DNA of 64,000 nucleotides from Methylovirgula ligni (GCF_004135935.1 NZ_CP025086.1:682001-746000), one strand, 5' to 3'. Shown: positions 27,312 to 37,160, counted from the first letter of the stretch. The notes: a model not told the origin generated them from the sequence alone. Translations and numbers: made by a program.

Positions 27312-29975
27312 ATGACTGACTCGAAAAATTCCGGCGACAGCACGCTGTCCGTCGCCCCGACCAAAACACTGTCGCTGAAACGACCGGTGGAATCGGGGAT
27401 CGTACGGCAGAGCTTTTCGCATGGCCGCACCAAGGCCGTGGTCGTCGAGAAGGTGAAGCGCCGGACCTTGGCGCCCGGCGAAGTGCATCCGCCGCGCGAG
27501 GCGGTTGCGCCCGCCCCGGCCGCGCCCGCCCCGACCGAGGCACGCGCCCCGCAGCCTTCGCATCAGGAGCGCCCGCAACCGCAGCAGGAGCGGCGCCAGG
27601 AGCCTTCGCGCACCGGCGCCCCGCGCGGCGGCGTCGTGCTGCGCACCCTTACCGAGGAAGAGCAGGAAGCGCGCTCCCGCGCCCTGTCCGGCGCGCGTGA
27701 ACGCGAAGAGGAAGAGCGCCGCCGTGCCGTGGACGATGCCAAGGCGCGCGAGATACGCGAAGCCCACGAACGCGAAGAGCGCGCTGCCGCCGAAGAGCGC
27801 AAGCGCGAGGAAGACACGCGCCGCGCCCACGATGCCGAGACCAAACGCAGGGCGGAGCAGGAGGCCAAGCGCCGGATCGAAGTCGGCGGCCCGCCGCCCG
27901 CGCCGCTCCCCTCCGCAGCACCCGCTGCCCGCAAGCCGCTCGGCCTCACGGCCTCCGCCGCGGCACCTGCGGCCGCGCGGCCGCTGGTCCCGACCACCGA
28001 GGAGGAAGAGGCCAAACGCATCATCCGCCGGCCAGGCATGCCGACCAAGGTCGTCATTCCGCGTCCGACGCGCGGCGGCGAGCAGAAGAACCGCGGCCGC
28101 CTCACTGTCACCGCCGCCACCGGCGAGCAGGACGAGCGCACCCGCTCGGTCGCGGCCTTCCGCCGCCGCACCCAGAGGCTCAAGGGCCATGTCGCCGAGC
28201 AGAAGGAAAAACTGTCGCGCGAAGTCGTCCTGCCCGAGACGATTACCATCCAGGAACTCGCGAACCGCATGGCGGAGCGCGGCGTCGACGTCATCAAGCT
28301 TCTGATGCGGCAAGGCCAGATGGTGAAGATCACCGATGTGATCGACGCCGATACGGCGCAGCTCCTCGCCGAGGAATTGGGCCACACTGTCAAACGCATC
28401 GCCGAGTCCGATGTCGAGGAGGGTCTGTTCGACACGCCCGACACCGACGCCAATCTCGTGCCGCGCCCGCCTGTCGTCACGATCATGGGCCATGTCGACC
28501 ACGGCAAGACCTCGCTGCTCGATGCGATCCGCCATGCCAATGTGGTCTCCGGCGAGGCCGGGGGCATCACCCAGCATATCGGCGCTTATCAGGTGACGGC
28601 GCCAAACGGCGAGCTCGTCACGTTCATCGACACGCCCGGCCACGCCGCCTTCACGGCGATGCGCGCCCGCGGCGCCAAGGTGACGGACATTGTCGTGCTC
28701 GTCGTTGCCGCAGACGATGGCGTCATGCCGCAGACGATCGAGGCGATCACCCATGCGCGCGCCGCCGGCGTGCCGCTGATTGTCGCCATCAACAAGATCG
28801 ACAGGCCGGACGCCAAGCCCGAGCGCGTGCGTCAGGAACTGCTGCAATATGAAGTGCAGGTCGAATCCCTCGGCGGCGAGACGCTCGAGGTCGAAGTCTC
28901 GGCGACCAAGAAGACCAACCTCGACAAGCTGCTCGAATTGATCTCGCTGCAGGCCGAACTGCTCAACCTCAGGGCTGATCCCGACCGCACGGCCGAAGGC
29001 ACCGTCATCGAGGCGCGGCTCGACCGCGGCCGCGGCCCGGTCGCGTCCGTGCTCGTTCAGCGCGGTACGCTGCATGTCGGCGATCTCGTCGTCGGCGGCT
29101 CGCAATGGGGCCGTGTGCGGGCGCTCATCGACGACAAGGGCGCGACGATTGAAAGCGCCGGGCCCTCGACACCCGTCGAGATTCTCGGCTTTTCCGGCTC
29201 GCCGGAGGCTGGCGATCGCGTCGCTGTTGTCGAGACCGAGGCGCGCGCGCGCGAAATCACCGAATATCGCGAGCGCCAGAAGCGCGAGAAAGCCGCCGCC
29301 CGCGGCACCGGCGCGCGCACCTCGCTCGTCGACATGATGACCCAGCTCAAGGCGGCGGCCCGCAAGGAATTTCCGCTCGTCATCAAGGGCGACGTGCAAG
29401 GCTCGGTCGAAGCCATCGTCGCGACGCTCGAGAAGCTCAACACCGAGGAAGTCGCCGCCCGCGTGCTGCATGCCGGCGTCGGCGGCATCACCGAGTCGGA
29501 CGTGACCCTGGCGGAAGCCTCGCACGCCATCATCATCGGCTTCAACGTCCGCGCCCACAAGGAGGCGCGTAACCTCGCCGAGCAGGCGGGCATCGAAATC
29601 CGCTATTACAACATCATCTACAATCTCGTGGATGACGTGAAAGCGGCGATGTCGGGTCTGCTGCCGCCGACTCTGCGCGAGGATATGCTCGGCAACGCCC
29701 TTATCCTGGAGGTGTTCAACATTTCCAAGGTCGGCAAGGTGGCAGGCTGCCGCGTGACCGATGGCACCGTCCAGCGCGGCGCGAATGTGCGCCTGATCCG
29801 CGACAATGTCGTCGTGCACGAAGGCAAGCTCTCGACGCTGAAGCGGTTCAAGGACGAAGTGAAGGAGGTCGTCGCCGGACAGGAATGCGGCATGGCCTTC
29901 GAGAATTACCAGGACATGCGCGTCGGCGACGTGATCGAGTGCTACAATGTCCAGGAGATCAAGCGGAGCCTGTAA
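27312..29975 (+). CDS. infB: translation initiation factor IF-2
   Basis: IF-2 is the GTPase that delivers initiator tRNA to the 30S subunit. The 887-residue protein has an IF2-associated N-terminal segment, a long charged Ala/Arg/Glu-rich linker (about residues 60-260), and the IF2_N domain (about 305-355). The GTPase domain follows, with [23 protein letters not shown] and [10 protein letters not shown]. Beta-barrel domains and the fMet-tRNA-binding C-terminus (ending [11 protein letters not shown]) complete it. Confidence 0.97.
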   Translation: MTDSKNSGDSTLSVAPTKTLSLKRPVESGIVRQSFSHGRTKAVVVEKVKRRTLAPGEVHPPREAVAPAPAAPAPTEARAPQPSHQERPQPQQERRQEPSRTGAPRGGVVLRTLTEEEQEARSRALSGAREREEEERRRAVDDAKAREIREAHEREERAAAEERKREEDTRRAHDAETKRRAEQEAKRRIEVGGPPPAPLPSAAPAARKPLGLTASAAAPAAARPLVPTTEEEEAKRIIRRPGMPTKVVIPRPTRGGEQKNRGRLTVTAATGEQDERTRSVAAFRRRTQRLKGHVAEQKEKLSREVVLPETITIQELANRMAERGVDVIKLLMRQGQMVKITDVIDADTAQLLAEELGHTVKRIAESDVEEGLFDTPDTDANLVPRPPVVTIMGHVDHGKTSLLDAIRHANVVSGEAGGITQHIGAYQVTAPNGELVTFIDTPGHAAFTAMRARGAKVTDIVVLVVAADDGVMPQTIEAITHARAAGVPLIVAINKIDRPDAKPERVRQELLQYEVQVESLGGETLEVEVSATKKTNLDKLLELISLQAELLNLRADPDRTAEGTVIEARLDRGRGPVASVLVQRGTLHVGDLVVGGSQWGRVRALIDDKGATIESAGPSTPVEILGFSGSPEAGDRVAVVETEARAREITEYRERQKREKAAARGTGARTSLVDMMTQLKAAARKEFPLVIKGDVQGSVEAIVATLEKLNTEEVAARVLHAGVGGITESDVTLAEASHAIIIGFNVRAHKEARNLAEQAGIEIRYYNIIYNLVDDVKAAMSGLLPPTLREDMLGNALILEVFNISKVGKVAGCRVTDGTVQRGANVRLIRDNVVVHEGKLSTLKRFKDEVKEVVAGQECGMAFENYQDMRVGDVIECYNVQEIKRSL

Positions 29976-30035
29976 GGCACAGGCCCCTTAGGGCTTGAGC
30001 GCTCCCGCTATATTCATGACCGAATAACATTGGAT

Positions 30036-30056
30036 GCGCGCCGCCCTGCGGCGCGC
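30036..30056 (+). repeat. GC-rich hairpin before rbfA
   Basis: A 9-bp stem (GCGCGCCGC at 30036-30044, GCGGCGCGC at 30048-30056) with a 3-base loop lies 24 bases before the rbfA ATG. It has no T-run. It could act as a processing site or a translational control element between infB and rbfA. Confidence 0.5.
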
Positions 30057-30079
30057 GTCGGATTAGAGGCTTTACTGAA

Positions 30080-30484
30080 ATGTCGAAAGTGCATCATCCG
30101 AGCGGCGTACCGACGCCGCGCATGTTGCGTGTCGGCGAAGTGATCCGCCATACGATCTCCGATCTTCTGAGCCGCGGCGCCGTCAACGACCCCGTGCTCG
30201 AAGGCCATGTCGTGACCATTCCAGATGTGCGCATGAGCCCCGATCTCAAGCTCGCGACTGTCTATGTCATGCCGCTCGGCGGCAAAGACATGAACGAGGT
30301 GATCGCCGCCTTCGATCGCAACAAGCGTTACCTGCGCGGCGAGATCGCCCATTCCGTCAATCTGAAATTCGCACCGGATGTCCGCTTCCGGCCCGACGAG
30401 AGCTTCGACAGCGGGGCGCGGATCGACGCTTTGCTCGACTCGCCCGAGGTCAAGCGCGACCTCATCAAGGACACTGAGGACTGA
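30080..30484 (+). CDS. rbfA: ribosome-binding factor A
   Basis: RbfA binds 16S rRNA during late 30S maturation and cold adaptation. The single KH-like domain spans nearly the whole 134 residues, with [17 protein letters not shown] at the start and [32 protein letters not shown] later. The stop overlaps the truB start in a TGATG arrangement, so the two are translationally coupled. Confidence 0.96.
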   Translation: MSKVHHPSGVPTPRMLRVGEVIRHTISDLLSRGAVNDPVLEGHVVTIPDVRMSPDLKLATVYVMPLGGKDMNEVIAAFDRNKRYLRGEIAHSVNLKFAPDVRFRPDESFDSGARIDALLDSPEVKRDLIKDTED

Positions 30485-31383
30485 TGAACGCGCCACGCTC
30501 CAAGCGTACCGAAATCAACGGCTGGGTCGTGCTCGACAAGCCGGTCGGCATGACCTCGACCCATGCCGTCACGCGGCTGAAGCGGCTCTTCAACGCCAAG
30601 AAGGCGGGCCACGCCGGCACGCTCGACCCGCTTGCCTCGGGCGTGCTGCCGGTCGCCTTCGGCGAGGCGACGAAGACCGTGCCCTTTGTTCAGGATGGCG
30701 AGAAGGCCTACCGCTTCACGATCCAATGGGGCGCGGAGACGGATTCCGACGACGCCGACGGCCAGATCACCGCGCAATCCGAGGTGCGGCCGCAGACCGA
30801 GGCCATCCTCGCGGCGCTGCCGCACTTCACCGGCACGATCCTGCAATTGCCGCCCGCCTTTTCGGCGATCAAGATCGCCGGCGAGCGCGCCTATGATATT
30901 GCCCGCGACGGCGAAATTCCTCAGCTTACGCCGCGTCCGGTGACGATCCACGAACTCGTTCTGGTCTCTCTCGGCCGCGACGAAGCGACGTTCGAGGCGC
31001 GCTGCGGCAAGGGCACTTATGTGCGCGCCATTGCCCGCGACCTCGGCCGCGTGCTCGGCTGTTATGGCCATGTCACAGCCTTGCGGCGCACACGCGTCGG
31101 GCCTTTCTCCGAGACGGATGCCGTGCCGCTGGCGCAAATCGAAGAGGCGGCGGCGCCGGAGGCGATGCGCCGGGTCGAGGCGGGTCTTGAAGAATTGCCG
31201 CAGGTGATTGTCGATCGCGATTCGGCGGCGCGGCTGCGGCGCGGCCAGTCTGTCCTGCTGCGCGGCCGCGACGCGCCGGGCGAGGGCGCGGCTTATGCGT
31301 CCTGCGGCGGCGTCGTCGTCGCCATCGGCGCGATCGAGCGCGGCGAGCTGGTGCCGGGTCGCGTCTTTAATCTGCCGTTCTAG
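30484..31383 (+). CDS. truB: tRNA pseudouridine-55 synthase
   Basis: TruB makes the universal pseudouridine in the T-loop of tRNA. The catalytic aspartate is in KAGHAGTLDPLASGVLPVAF, and the KAYRFTIQWGAETDSDDADG and CGKGTYVRAIARDLGR motifs are conserved. A C-terminal PUA-like region (about 240-299) is present. The ATG overlaps the rbfA stop. rpsO and pnp, which often follow truB in bacteria, lie 17 kb away here instead. Confidence 0.96.
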   Translation: MNAPRSKRTEINGWVVLDKPVGMTSTHAVTRLKRLFNAKKAGHAGTLDPLASGVLPVAFGEATKTVPFVQDGEKAYRFTIQWGAETDSDDADGQITAQSEVRPQTEAILAALPHFTGTILQLPPAFSAIKIAGERAYDIARDGEIPQLTPRPVTIHELVLVSLGRDEATFEARCGKGTYVRAIARDLGRVLGCYGHVTALRRTRVGPFSETDAVPLAQIEEAAAPEAMRRVEAGLEELPQVIVDRDSAARLRRGQSVLLRGRDAPGEGAAYASCGGVVVAIGAIERGELVPGRVFNLPF

Positions 31384-31412
31384 AGGTCATGCTTCCGCCG
31401 TTGGAGGTACCC

Positions 31413-31640
31413 GTGCCGCGCAACCTCATTCCTCGATCTCAGGCCATTCCTGCCGCGAGCCTGTTGGCGCTTGCGTTGGGTGCGGCGGCGTTCGGCGCCG
31501 TCGCCATAGGCGCACTAGCGATCGGCCGCCTCGCCGTGGGCCGCGTCGCGATTAAAAAAGTGCGGATCGGCGCGCTTGAGGTCGACGAGCTGACGGTGCG
31601 CAGGCTGCATATTGTCGAGCGAGACAAAGGAAGTTTGTGA
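31413..31640 (+). CDS. small protein with five-residue repeats
   Basis: A GTG at 31413 has GGAGG 5 bases upstream and gives 75 residues; an ATG at 31389 is the alternative. A short basic start (MPRNLIPRS) and hydrophobic segment lead into a strict five-residue period: AIGAL AIGRL AVGRV AIKKV, then RIGAL EVDEL TVRRL. This resembles a pentapeptide-repeat beta-helix or a membrane-associated strand stack. Polarity rises along the repeats, as if the chain leaves a membrane. It may be co-transcribed with truB. I do not know its function. Confidence 0.65.
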   Translation: MPRNLIPRSQAIPAASLLALALGAAAFGAVAIGALAIGRLAVGRVAIKKVRIGALEVDELTVRRLHIVERDKGSL

Positions 31641-31664
31641 CGGCGCGTTGGCGCGCAGATGACT

Positions 31665-32456
31665 CTAGCCAGAGGATGCCGGGAACATCGTCGGCTTGCC
31701 GTCAGCCGCAAGAAGCTCGTCTGACTCGTCTTTCAACGCCACCCCCGTCAACTGCCGCTTCAGCGCCTGGTCGACAAGCCACGCGAGCTTGAACGCGGCG
31801 AGGTCATGACTCAGGCCCTCGTCGCGCACATTGGAAATGCAATTGCGCTCGCCGTCATTGCGGCCCGGCTTGGGATCGTAAGTCAGATAGATGCCGAGCG
31901 AATCCGGCGATGAAAGGCCGGGCCGCTCACCGACCAGCAGGATGACAGCACGGGCGCCGAACAGCACGCCGATCTCATCGCCCAAAGCGACGCGCGCCTG
32001 GCTGGCGATGACGACCGGGGCGACACGCCAGCCGGCGCGGGCGATGTAAGGTTTGAAGGCAGCGAGGAGAGGCGCGATCTGGCTATGGACCGCCGTCGCG
32101 GACAGCCCGTCGGCAACGACGATCGCCAGATCGCAGGAAGCGTCTTTCCGGCTGGCGAGCAGCGCCCGGCTCGCGGGGCTCAGCACCCGCCCCCAATCCG
32201 GCCGGCGCAGATAGCTGGCGCGATCGGGCGCGCCGCTTTCGACAAAGATCGTCTCGAATCCGAGCGCCTGGATTTCGCCCGCGACCTTATCGCGATCGAA
32301 GGGCGTATGGACAGCATCGCGGGCACGCGCGTGGGCGAGAGAGAAGTTTAAAACTTCCTGCGTCGGCAGCGAGGCGCCGGCACGGCCGAGCGCGATGCGC
32401 GCCTGCGTCGTCCGCGATAGGTTCTTCCAGAAATCGGCAACGACCGGGGGGCGCAT
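31665..32456 (-). CDS. eutC: ethanolamine ammonia-lyase small subunit
   Basis: EutC pairs with EutB to form the coenzyme-B12 enzyme that splits ethanolamine into acetaldehyde and ammonia. The 263-residue protein has the features TQARIALGRAGASLPTQEVL, VVADGLSATAVHSQ and RPGLSSPDSLGIYLTYDPKP, and NCISNVRDEGL near the end. It starts 2 bases after the eutB stop. The length is at the short end but complete for the family. Confidence 0.96.
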   Translation of the reverse strand: MRPPVVADFWKNLSRTTQARIALGRAGASLPTQEVLNFSLAHARARDAVHTPFDRDKVAGEIQALGFETIFVESGAPDRASYLRRPDWGRVLSPASRALLASRKDASCDLAIVVADGLSATAVHSQIAPLLAAFKPYIARAGWRVAPVVIASQARVALGDEIGVLFGARAVILLVGERPGLSSPDSLGIYLTYDPKPGRNDGERNCISNVRDEGLSHDLAAFKLAWLVDQALKRQLTGVALKDESDELLAADGKPTMFPASSG

Positions 32457-32458
32457 TC

Positions 32459-33838
32459 TCAGCCTTCATGCCAGGCGATCAACGGATGCGCCGCCTGCTG
32501 GCGCAGTAGCCGTCCATCGGCGCCGGTGATCTGCATCCGCTGAAGCCAGGCATCGAACTCCGGCGCACGGCGCAGGCCGAAGACATCGCGCAGATAGAGC
32601 GCATCATGGAACGATGTCGACTGGTAATTCAGCATGACATCGTCGGCGCCGGGTATGCCCATGATGTAGGTGATGCCCGCCGCCGCCAGCAACGTCATCA
32701 GATTGTCCATGTCATCCTGATCGGCCTCGGCATGATTGGTATAGCAAACGTCGCAGCCAAGAGGCAGGCCCATCAGCTTGCCGCAGAAATGATCCTCAAG
32801 CCCAGCGCGGATGATCTGCTTGCCGTCGTAGAGATATTCGGGGCCGATGAAGCCGACGACCGTGTTGACGAGCAGCGGCTTGAACGGGCGGCACGTCGCA
32901 TAGGCGCGCGCTTCGAGTGTTTGCTGGTCGATGCCGTGATGGGCATTGGCCGAGAGCGCGCTGCCCTGCCCCGTCTCGAAATACATGACGTTGTCGCCGA
33001 CGGTGCCGCGCTTGAGCGACAGCACCGCCTCGCGGCCCTCGTTGAGCACGGCGAGATCGACGCCGAAGGAGCGGTTCGCCGCCTCGGTGCCGGCAACGGA
33101 TTGGAAGACGAGATCGACCGGCAGACCGCGATTGATAAGTTCAATGGAGGTCGTGACATGGGTCAGCACGCAGGCCTGTGTCGGGATCTCGAACCGGGCG
33201 ATAACGCCGTCGATCAATTGCAGAAGGCTGGCGAGGACCGGCAGACTGTCGGAGGCCGGGTTGAGGCCGATCACCGCGTCGCCGCTGCCGTACATCAACC
33301 CATCGATGATCGAGGCGGCAACGCCGGCGCGGCTGTCGGTCGGGTGATTGGGCTGCAGCCGCACCGCCATCGTGCCCGGCAGGCCGATCGTGTCGCGGAA
33401 TTTCGTCACCACGCGGCATTTCTTCGCTGCCAGGATAAGATCCTGATTGCGCATCAGCTTGCTGACGGCCGCGGCCATCTCCGGCGTGACGCCGGGCGCG
33501 AGCGCGCTGACGATTTCGGGCGTCGCCTCGTCCGAGAGCAGGAAATCGCGGAATTCGCCGACGGTCAGATGCGCGATCGGCGCGAAGGCCGTGCGATCGT
33601 GCGTATCGACAATGAGCCGAGTGATTTCGTCGCTTTCATAGGGAACGAGCATTTCTTCGAGAAAGCGCTTCAGCGGGACGTCGGCGAGGCAGAGCTTGGC
33701 CGCGACATTCTCTTCCGCACAGCTCGCGGCGATACCGGCGAGCATGTCGCCGGAGCGCGGCGGCGTCGCCTTGGCCATGAGATCGGCCAGGGAACCGAAC
33801 GCCCAGCGGGTCGTCCCCGTCGCATAATGAAAGCCCAT
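32459..33838 (-). CDS. eutB: ethanolamine ammonia-lyase large subunit
   Basis: EutB is the TIM-barrel catalytic subunit. Conserved segments include KCRVVTKFRDTIGLPGTMAV, RLQPNHPTDS, VIGLNPASDS, and YFETGQGSALSANAHHGIDQ. The ATG at 33838 with GGGAG upstream gives 459 residues, the standard length; the frame opens slightly earlier at a TTG. It is preceded by a dispersed palindrome and the permease gene. No reactivase (eutA), cobalamin adenosyltransferase or microcompartment shell gene is seen nearby. Confidence 0.97.
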   Translation of the reverse strand: MGFHYATGTTRWAFGSLADLMAKATPPRSGDMLAGIAASCAEENVAAKLCLADVPLKRFLEEMLVPYESDEITRLIVDTHDRTAFAPIAHLTVGEFRDFLLSDEATPEIVSALAPGVTPEMAAAVSKLMRNQDLILAAKKCRVVTKFRDTIGLPGTMAVRLQPNHPTDSRAGVAASIIDGLMYGSGDAVIGLNPASDSLPVLASLLQLIDGVIARFEIPTQACVLTHVTTSIELINRGLPVDLVFQSVAGTEAANRSFGVDLAVLNEGREAVLSLKRGTVGDNVMYFETGQGSALSANAHHGIDQQTLEARAYATCRPFKPLLVNTVVGFIGPEYLYDGKQIIRAGLEDHFCGKLMGLPLGCDVCYTNHAEADQDDMDNLMTLLAAAGITYIMGIPGADDVMLNYQSTSFHDALYLRDVFGLRRAPEFDAWLQRMQITGADGRLLRQQAAHPLIAWHEG

Positions 33839-33861
33839 GTTCGAAACTCCCAAAGCGTGCG

Positions 33862-33945
33862 GTCATTGCGAACGAAGTGAATCAATCCAGCTCAAGACGC
33901 GTCGAGGACTGGATTGCTTCGTCGTTACGCGCCTCGCAATGACCA
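33862..33945. repeat. 84-bp imperfect palindrome (dispersed repeat)
   Basis: Outer arms GGTCATTGCGA (33862-33872) and TCGCAATGACC (33935-33945) and inner arms CAATCCAG (33884-33891) and CTGGATTG (33910-33917) form a long hairpin. This pattern is like widespread intergenic palindromes built on GTCATTGCGAGC/CTGGATTGCTTC. It lies in the spacer between the permease and eutB. A half-copy occurs at 17213-17278. Confidence 0.8.
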
Positions 33946-33956
33946 CGAGGAGTGCG

Positions 33957-35522
33957 TCACAATCCGGCGTGAGCCGTTTCACCGACGGCCCGCTCTTCGG
34001 CGAGGATTTCATCGTGGCGCTTGGCGATGTCGGCGGCGCTGATCGGCGGCCCGGGGAAGCGCTTGCGCTCCAGCGCGAACCAACCGACGAGCAGCAGCAC
34101 GAGAATGCCGATCGCATAATTGGTGACAATGTCGTTCGGCGGCTGCAGGCCGATCCAGGTGACGAGGAGGACGCCGACGCAGGTGATGACTGCGAGCGGC
34201 TTCGACCAGACCCCAAGCTGGAACGGCCCGGACGCTTTCCAGCCCTTCGATTCAGCATAGAGGCCCGCCCCCACCGGCATGGCATAGGAGATGTAGAGGA
34301 AGACCGCCGAGCCCGCCGCCAGAGCGTTATAGGCGGAGGAATAGAGCGTCGCGGCGACAGCGAGGATCACCGTCGTCCAGATGCCGCCGATCGGCGTGCG
34401 ATAGGTCGCGCTGACCTTGCGCAGCAAAGGCGAGATGAACGGCACGCCGCCATCGCGCGAGAAGGCGAAGATCATGCGCGAGGTCGAGGTGACGCAGGCG
34501 AGCGAACAGAGATAATTGGCGATGACGATCAGGACGTAGAGCGCGTCTTTCCAAAGAGTGGGGACGGACAGACCGGCGAAAAGATTGAAGAAGACGTTGC
34601 CGCCGTCCTTCGCCGCCGCGACGGGATCGGACATCGCGAGCACGAAGGAGCAAACCATGATGTAGCCGAAGATCACCGAATAGAGGATCGAATTGATGAT
34701 CCCCTTCGGCACGGCGACGCGGGCGTTCAACGTCTCCTCGGCGGTGTGGGCCGAAGCATCGAAGCCAGTGATCGTATAGAGCGGCAGCAGCAGGCCGAGC
34801 AAGAAGGCATAGAGCAGATTATTGGTGCGCGGCACGACATCGCCGCCCGGATCGCCGGTATTGTTGACGATGTGGAACAACCGCGAGAAATCGAAATGAT
34901 GCACGCTGAACAGCATGGTCGCGGTCAGCAGCAGCGCCACGGCAAAGATCAGATAGCCGGAAAAGTCTGTGAGCTTGCTCGTCAGCTTGATGCCGAAATG
35001 ATTCAGCAGGCCTTGCGCGACGGCAATGATGCTGACGCCGGCCAATTGCTGCCAATACCCCCATTTCGAAATATCGACATGAAAGATGTTGGCGAGCACC
35101 AAACTCGTGAACATCGTATAGGCGCCGACCGTCACCGCGGCGGTGACGAAGATCAGCCCGAGAAGATTGACCCAGGCCGTCGCCCAGCCCCAACCGCGGC
35201 CGCCAAGAATCGATGACCAGTGATAGAGGCCGCCAGCCGTCGGATAGGCGGAGCCGATCTGCGCCATCGACAGGCCGACGATGAGCGAGAAGATGCCGCC
35301 CACGAGCCAGCCGACGCCGATGCCGAAACCGCCCGTAGTCGAGAAACCGGTCTGGAAGCTGGTGATGCCGCCGGCCAGAATACAAATGATCGAAAACGAA
35401 ATCGCGAAATTGGAAAAGCCCTTCATGCCGCGCGCCAGCTCCTGGGCATAGCCCATCTGGTGCAGCACATGTACGTCCGCTTCAAGTGTCGCCTTGTCGG
35501 CGGATTCGGGTTCGACTGACAT
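33957..35522 (-). CDS. APC-family permease, probable ethanolamine transporter
   Basis: The protein has about 12 hydrophobic helices and the APC-type features FAISFSIICILAGGITSFQT, GLYHWSSILGGRGWGW and TRMIFAFSRDGG-like (here TSRMIFAFSRDGG). It belongs to the amino acid/GABA/choline permease group. Its position directly upstream of eutBC, in the same direction and divergent from an AraC regulator, points to ethanolamine import; that is inference. The ATG at 35522 has GAGGAGAGG before it and is preferred over the frame opening at 35546. Confidence 0.88.
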   Translation of the reverse strand: MSVEPESADKATLEADVHVLHQMGYAQELARGMKGFSNFAISFSIICILAGGITSFQTGFSTTGGFGIGVGWLVGGIFSLIVGLSMAQIGSAYPTAGGLYHWSSILGGRGWGWATAWVNLLGLIFVTAAVTVGAYTMFTSLVLANIFHVDISKWGYWQQLAGVSIIAVAQGLLNHFGIKLTSKLTDFSGYLIFAVALLLTATMLFSVHHFDFSRLFHIVNNTGDPGGDVVPRTNNLLYAFLLGLLLPLYTITGFDASAHTAEETLNARVAVPKGIINSILYSVIFGYIMVCSFVLAMSDPVAAAKDGGNVFFNLFAGLSVPTLWKDALYVLIVIANYLCSLACVTSTSRMIFAFSRDGGVPFISPLLRKVSATYRTPIGGIWTTVILAVAATLYSSAYNALAAGSAVFLYISYAMPVGAGLYAESKGWKASGPFQLGVWSKPLAVITCVGVLLVTWIGLQPPNDIVTNYAIGILVLLLVGWFALERKRFPGPPISAADIAKRHDEILAEERAVGETAHAGL

Positions 35523-35708
35523 TTGCCTCTCCTCGCGCTCCCCCAAAGAGAGCCGGCAGCTTCAACGGAACGGCATAGGAAGATGCGATTTGTATGCCGT
35601 GCCCGAAGAAAGAAAACGTCGCCAGTCTGAACATGGCCGAGACTTATTTTCTTGACATTTTCCCACCAAGATTTGACCTTCTCCGGAATAGGCTGGAGAA
35701 ACCGCTCA

Positions 35709-36749
35709 GTGGTTCCGCAGCGCGCCTTCCCGGACAGCACCGCCAGCAATCCCGTCGTGCTCGCGGCAGCGGCACATGGTGCAGTCGATTTCATCACCGC
35801 ACATGGCGGCGATCCGGAACGCGTGGCGGCCGTCGCCGGCGTCGATCTCCAGCAACTGGAAATTCCTACCGACCCGGTCGATCTGCGCGGCTATTGCGGC
35901 CTCTTCGAAGAAGCAGCGCGGCAAACCGGTGAAGACAATTTCGGTCTCTGGTACGGCCAGCAATTCGAGCCGCACATGCTCGGCCTCATCGGCTTCATCG
36001 CTTTGGCGTCGCCGACTTTGGGCGAAGCGGTGAAAAACCTCGCGCATTATTTTCCGCTGCATCAATCCGGCACGCGCACGCAGCTTCTCGCTCACGATGG
36101 CCTGCTCTATCTCGACTACCAGATCCTCGACGGGCGCATCGTCAACCGCCGCCAGGATGCCGAACTGACGATGGGCATGTTCGCCAATCTCTTCCGCCAT
36201 TGCCTCGGCCGCGCCTGGACGCCGGAGGAAGTGCATCTCGAACATGCGGCGCCGCAGGCTCCGGAAGAGCATGAACATGCGTTCCGCGCGCCGATCTTCT
36301 TCGGCCGCGGCAGTAACAGGCTGGTGTTCCGCAACGCACATCTCGAGCGGCCGATGCCGGGCGCTGATCCGCGCCTGCTTTCGCTTCTGCGTGCCTCGCT
36401 GACGCGCGTGGCACAGACGACGCAGCTCGCCTTCAAGGATAGGCTCGCCGGCGAAATCCGCGCGCATCTCGCCGCCGGCGACGTGAAATTTTCAGACATC
36501 GCGGCGGCGTTGAAGATGTCGCAATCGGCGCTGGCGCGGCGGCTGGAGGACGAGAATATCGGTTTCGCCAAACTGGTCGAGCAGGTCCGCCGCGAGCAGG
36601 CCCGCCTCTATCTCGCGCAGCGCCATATCGCGGTGAGCGAGATCGCGCTGCTGCTCGGCTATTCCGAGGTCAGCGCCTTCTCCCGCGCCTTCAAGCGTTG
36701 GGAAGGGATTTCGCCCAACCAATTTCGCGGCGCGGCGCTGGCGGGTTAG
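35709..36749 (+). CDS. AraC-family regulator with Arabinose_bd-like domain, probable eut regulator
   Basis: The N-terminal domain (about residues 15-190) matches the ligand-binding type found in OruR and ArgR-like AraC regulators (GEDNFGLWYGQQFEPHMLGL). The C-terminal AraC helix-turn-helix pair is clear (ALKMSQSALARRLEDENIGF and IAVSEIALLLGYSEVSAFSR). It is divergent from the permease-eutB-eutC unit, so it probably activates that unit in response to ethanolamine. The start is taken as GTG at 35709 with GGAG upstream; a TTG at 35652 also fits the frame. Confidence 0.88.
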   Translation: MVPQRAFPDSTASNPVVLAAAAHGAVDFITAHGGDPERVAAVAGVDLQQLEIPTDPVDLRGYCGLFEEAARQTGEDNFGLWYGQQFEPHMLGLIGFIALASPTLGEAVKNLAHYFPLHQSGTRTQLLAHDGLLYLDYQILDGRIVNRRQDAELTMGMFANLFRHCLGRAWTPEEVHLEHAAPQAPEEHEHAFRAPIFFGRGSNRLVFRNAHLERPMPGADPRLLSLLRASLTRVAQTTQLAFKDRLAGEIRAHLAAGDVKFSDIAAALKMSQSALARRLEDENIGFAKLVEQVRREQARLYLAQRHIAVSEIALLLGYSEVSAFSRAFKRWEGISPNQFRGAALAG

Positions 36750-36758
36750 CCGCTTCGG

Positions 36759-37160
36759 CTAACGCTTGTCCCAGCCGCGGGCGATGCGCGGCATGTTGAT
36801 TTCGATCCAGTCCGCGAGACCGCGCACCTTCTGCGCCGCTTGCCGGCCCAGGGGCGTCAGGCTGTATTCGACGTGCGGCGGCACGATATCGTAAGCCACA
36901 CGCCGGACGATTCCGTCGCTCTCCAGACATTGCAGGGTCTGCGCGAGCATGCGCTCGCTGACCCCGCCGATCTTGCGCCGTAGCTGGCTGAAGCGGAGCG
37001 TTTCCGTCTCCAGAGCAATCAGCACCAATACACCCCAGCGGCTGGTAACGTGCTTCAGCACCTCTCGGGAGGGGCAGTTGGTCGTCAGCAGGTCGCCGCG
37101 GCGCAATTTCGCCGACAAAGGCACCCTGCTGTCGCCGGAAGCGGATCGAGCTTTGGTCAT
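36759..37160 (-). CDS. HxlR-family regulator, QorR-like
   Basis: The 133-residue protein is one winged-helix HxlR domain: CPSREVLKHVTSRWGVLVLI, LRRKIGGVSERMLAQTLQCL and YSLTPLGRQA. HxlR proteins with a cysteine near the start (here NCPSREV) often sense quinones or electrophiles. It is divergent from a QorB-like gene, the same arrangement as ytfH/ytfG in E. coli. It most likely represses that gene and itself through the palindrome at 37206-37217. Confidence 0.9.
   Translation of the reverse strand: MTKARSASGDSRVPLSAKLRRGDLLTTNCPSREVLKHVTSRWGVLVLIALETETLRFSQLRRKIGGVSERMLAQTLQCLESDGIVRRVAYDIVPPHVEYSLTPLGRQAAQKVRGLADWIEINMPRIARGWDKR

Noticed and set aside
26983-27315. Possible gene between ylxR and infB
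   Set aside because: It reads straight through both arms of a palindrome, has no family features and overlaps the infB start.
27189-29819. 876-codon open frame antisense to infB
   Set aside because: Same reason: shadow of infB in a GC-rich genome, with no recognisable domain or ribosome-binding site.
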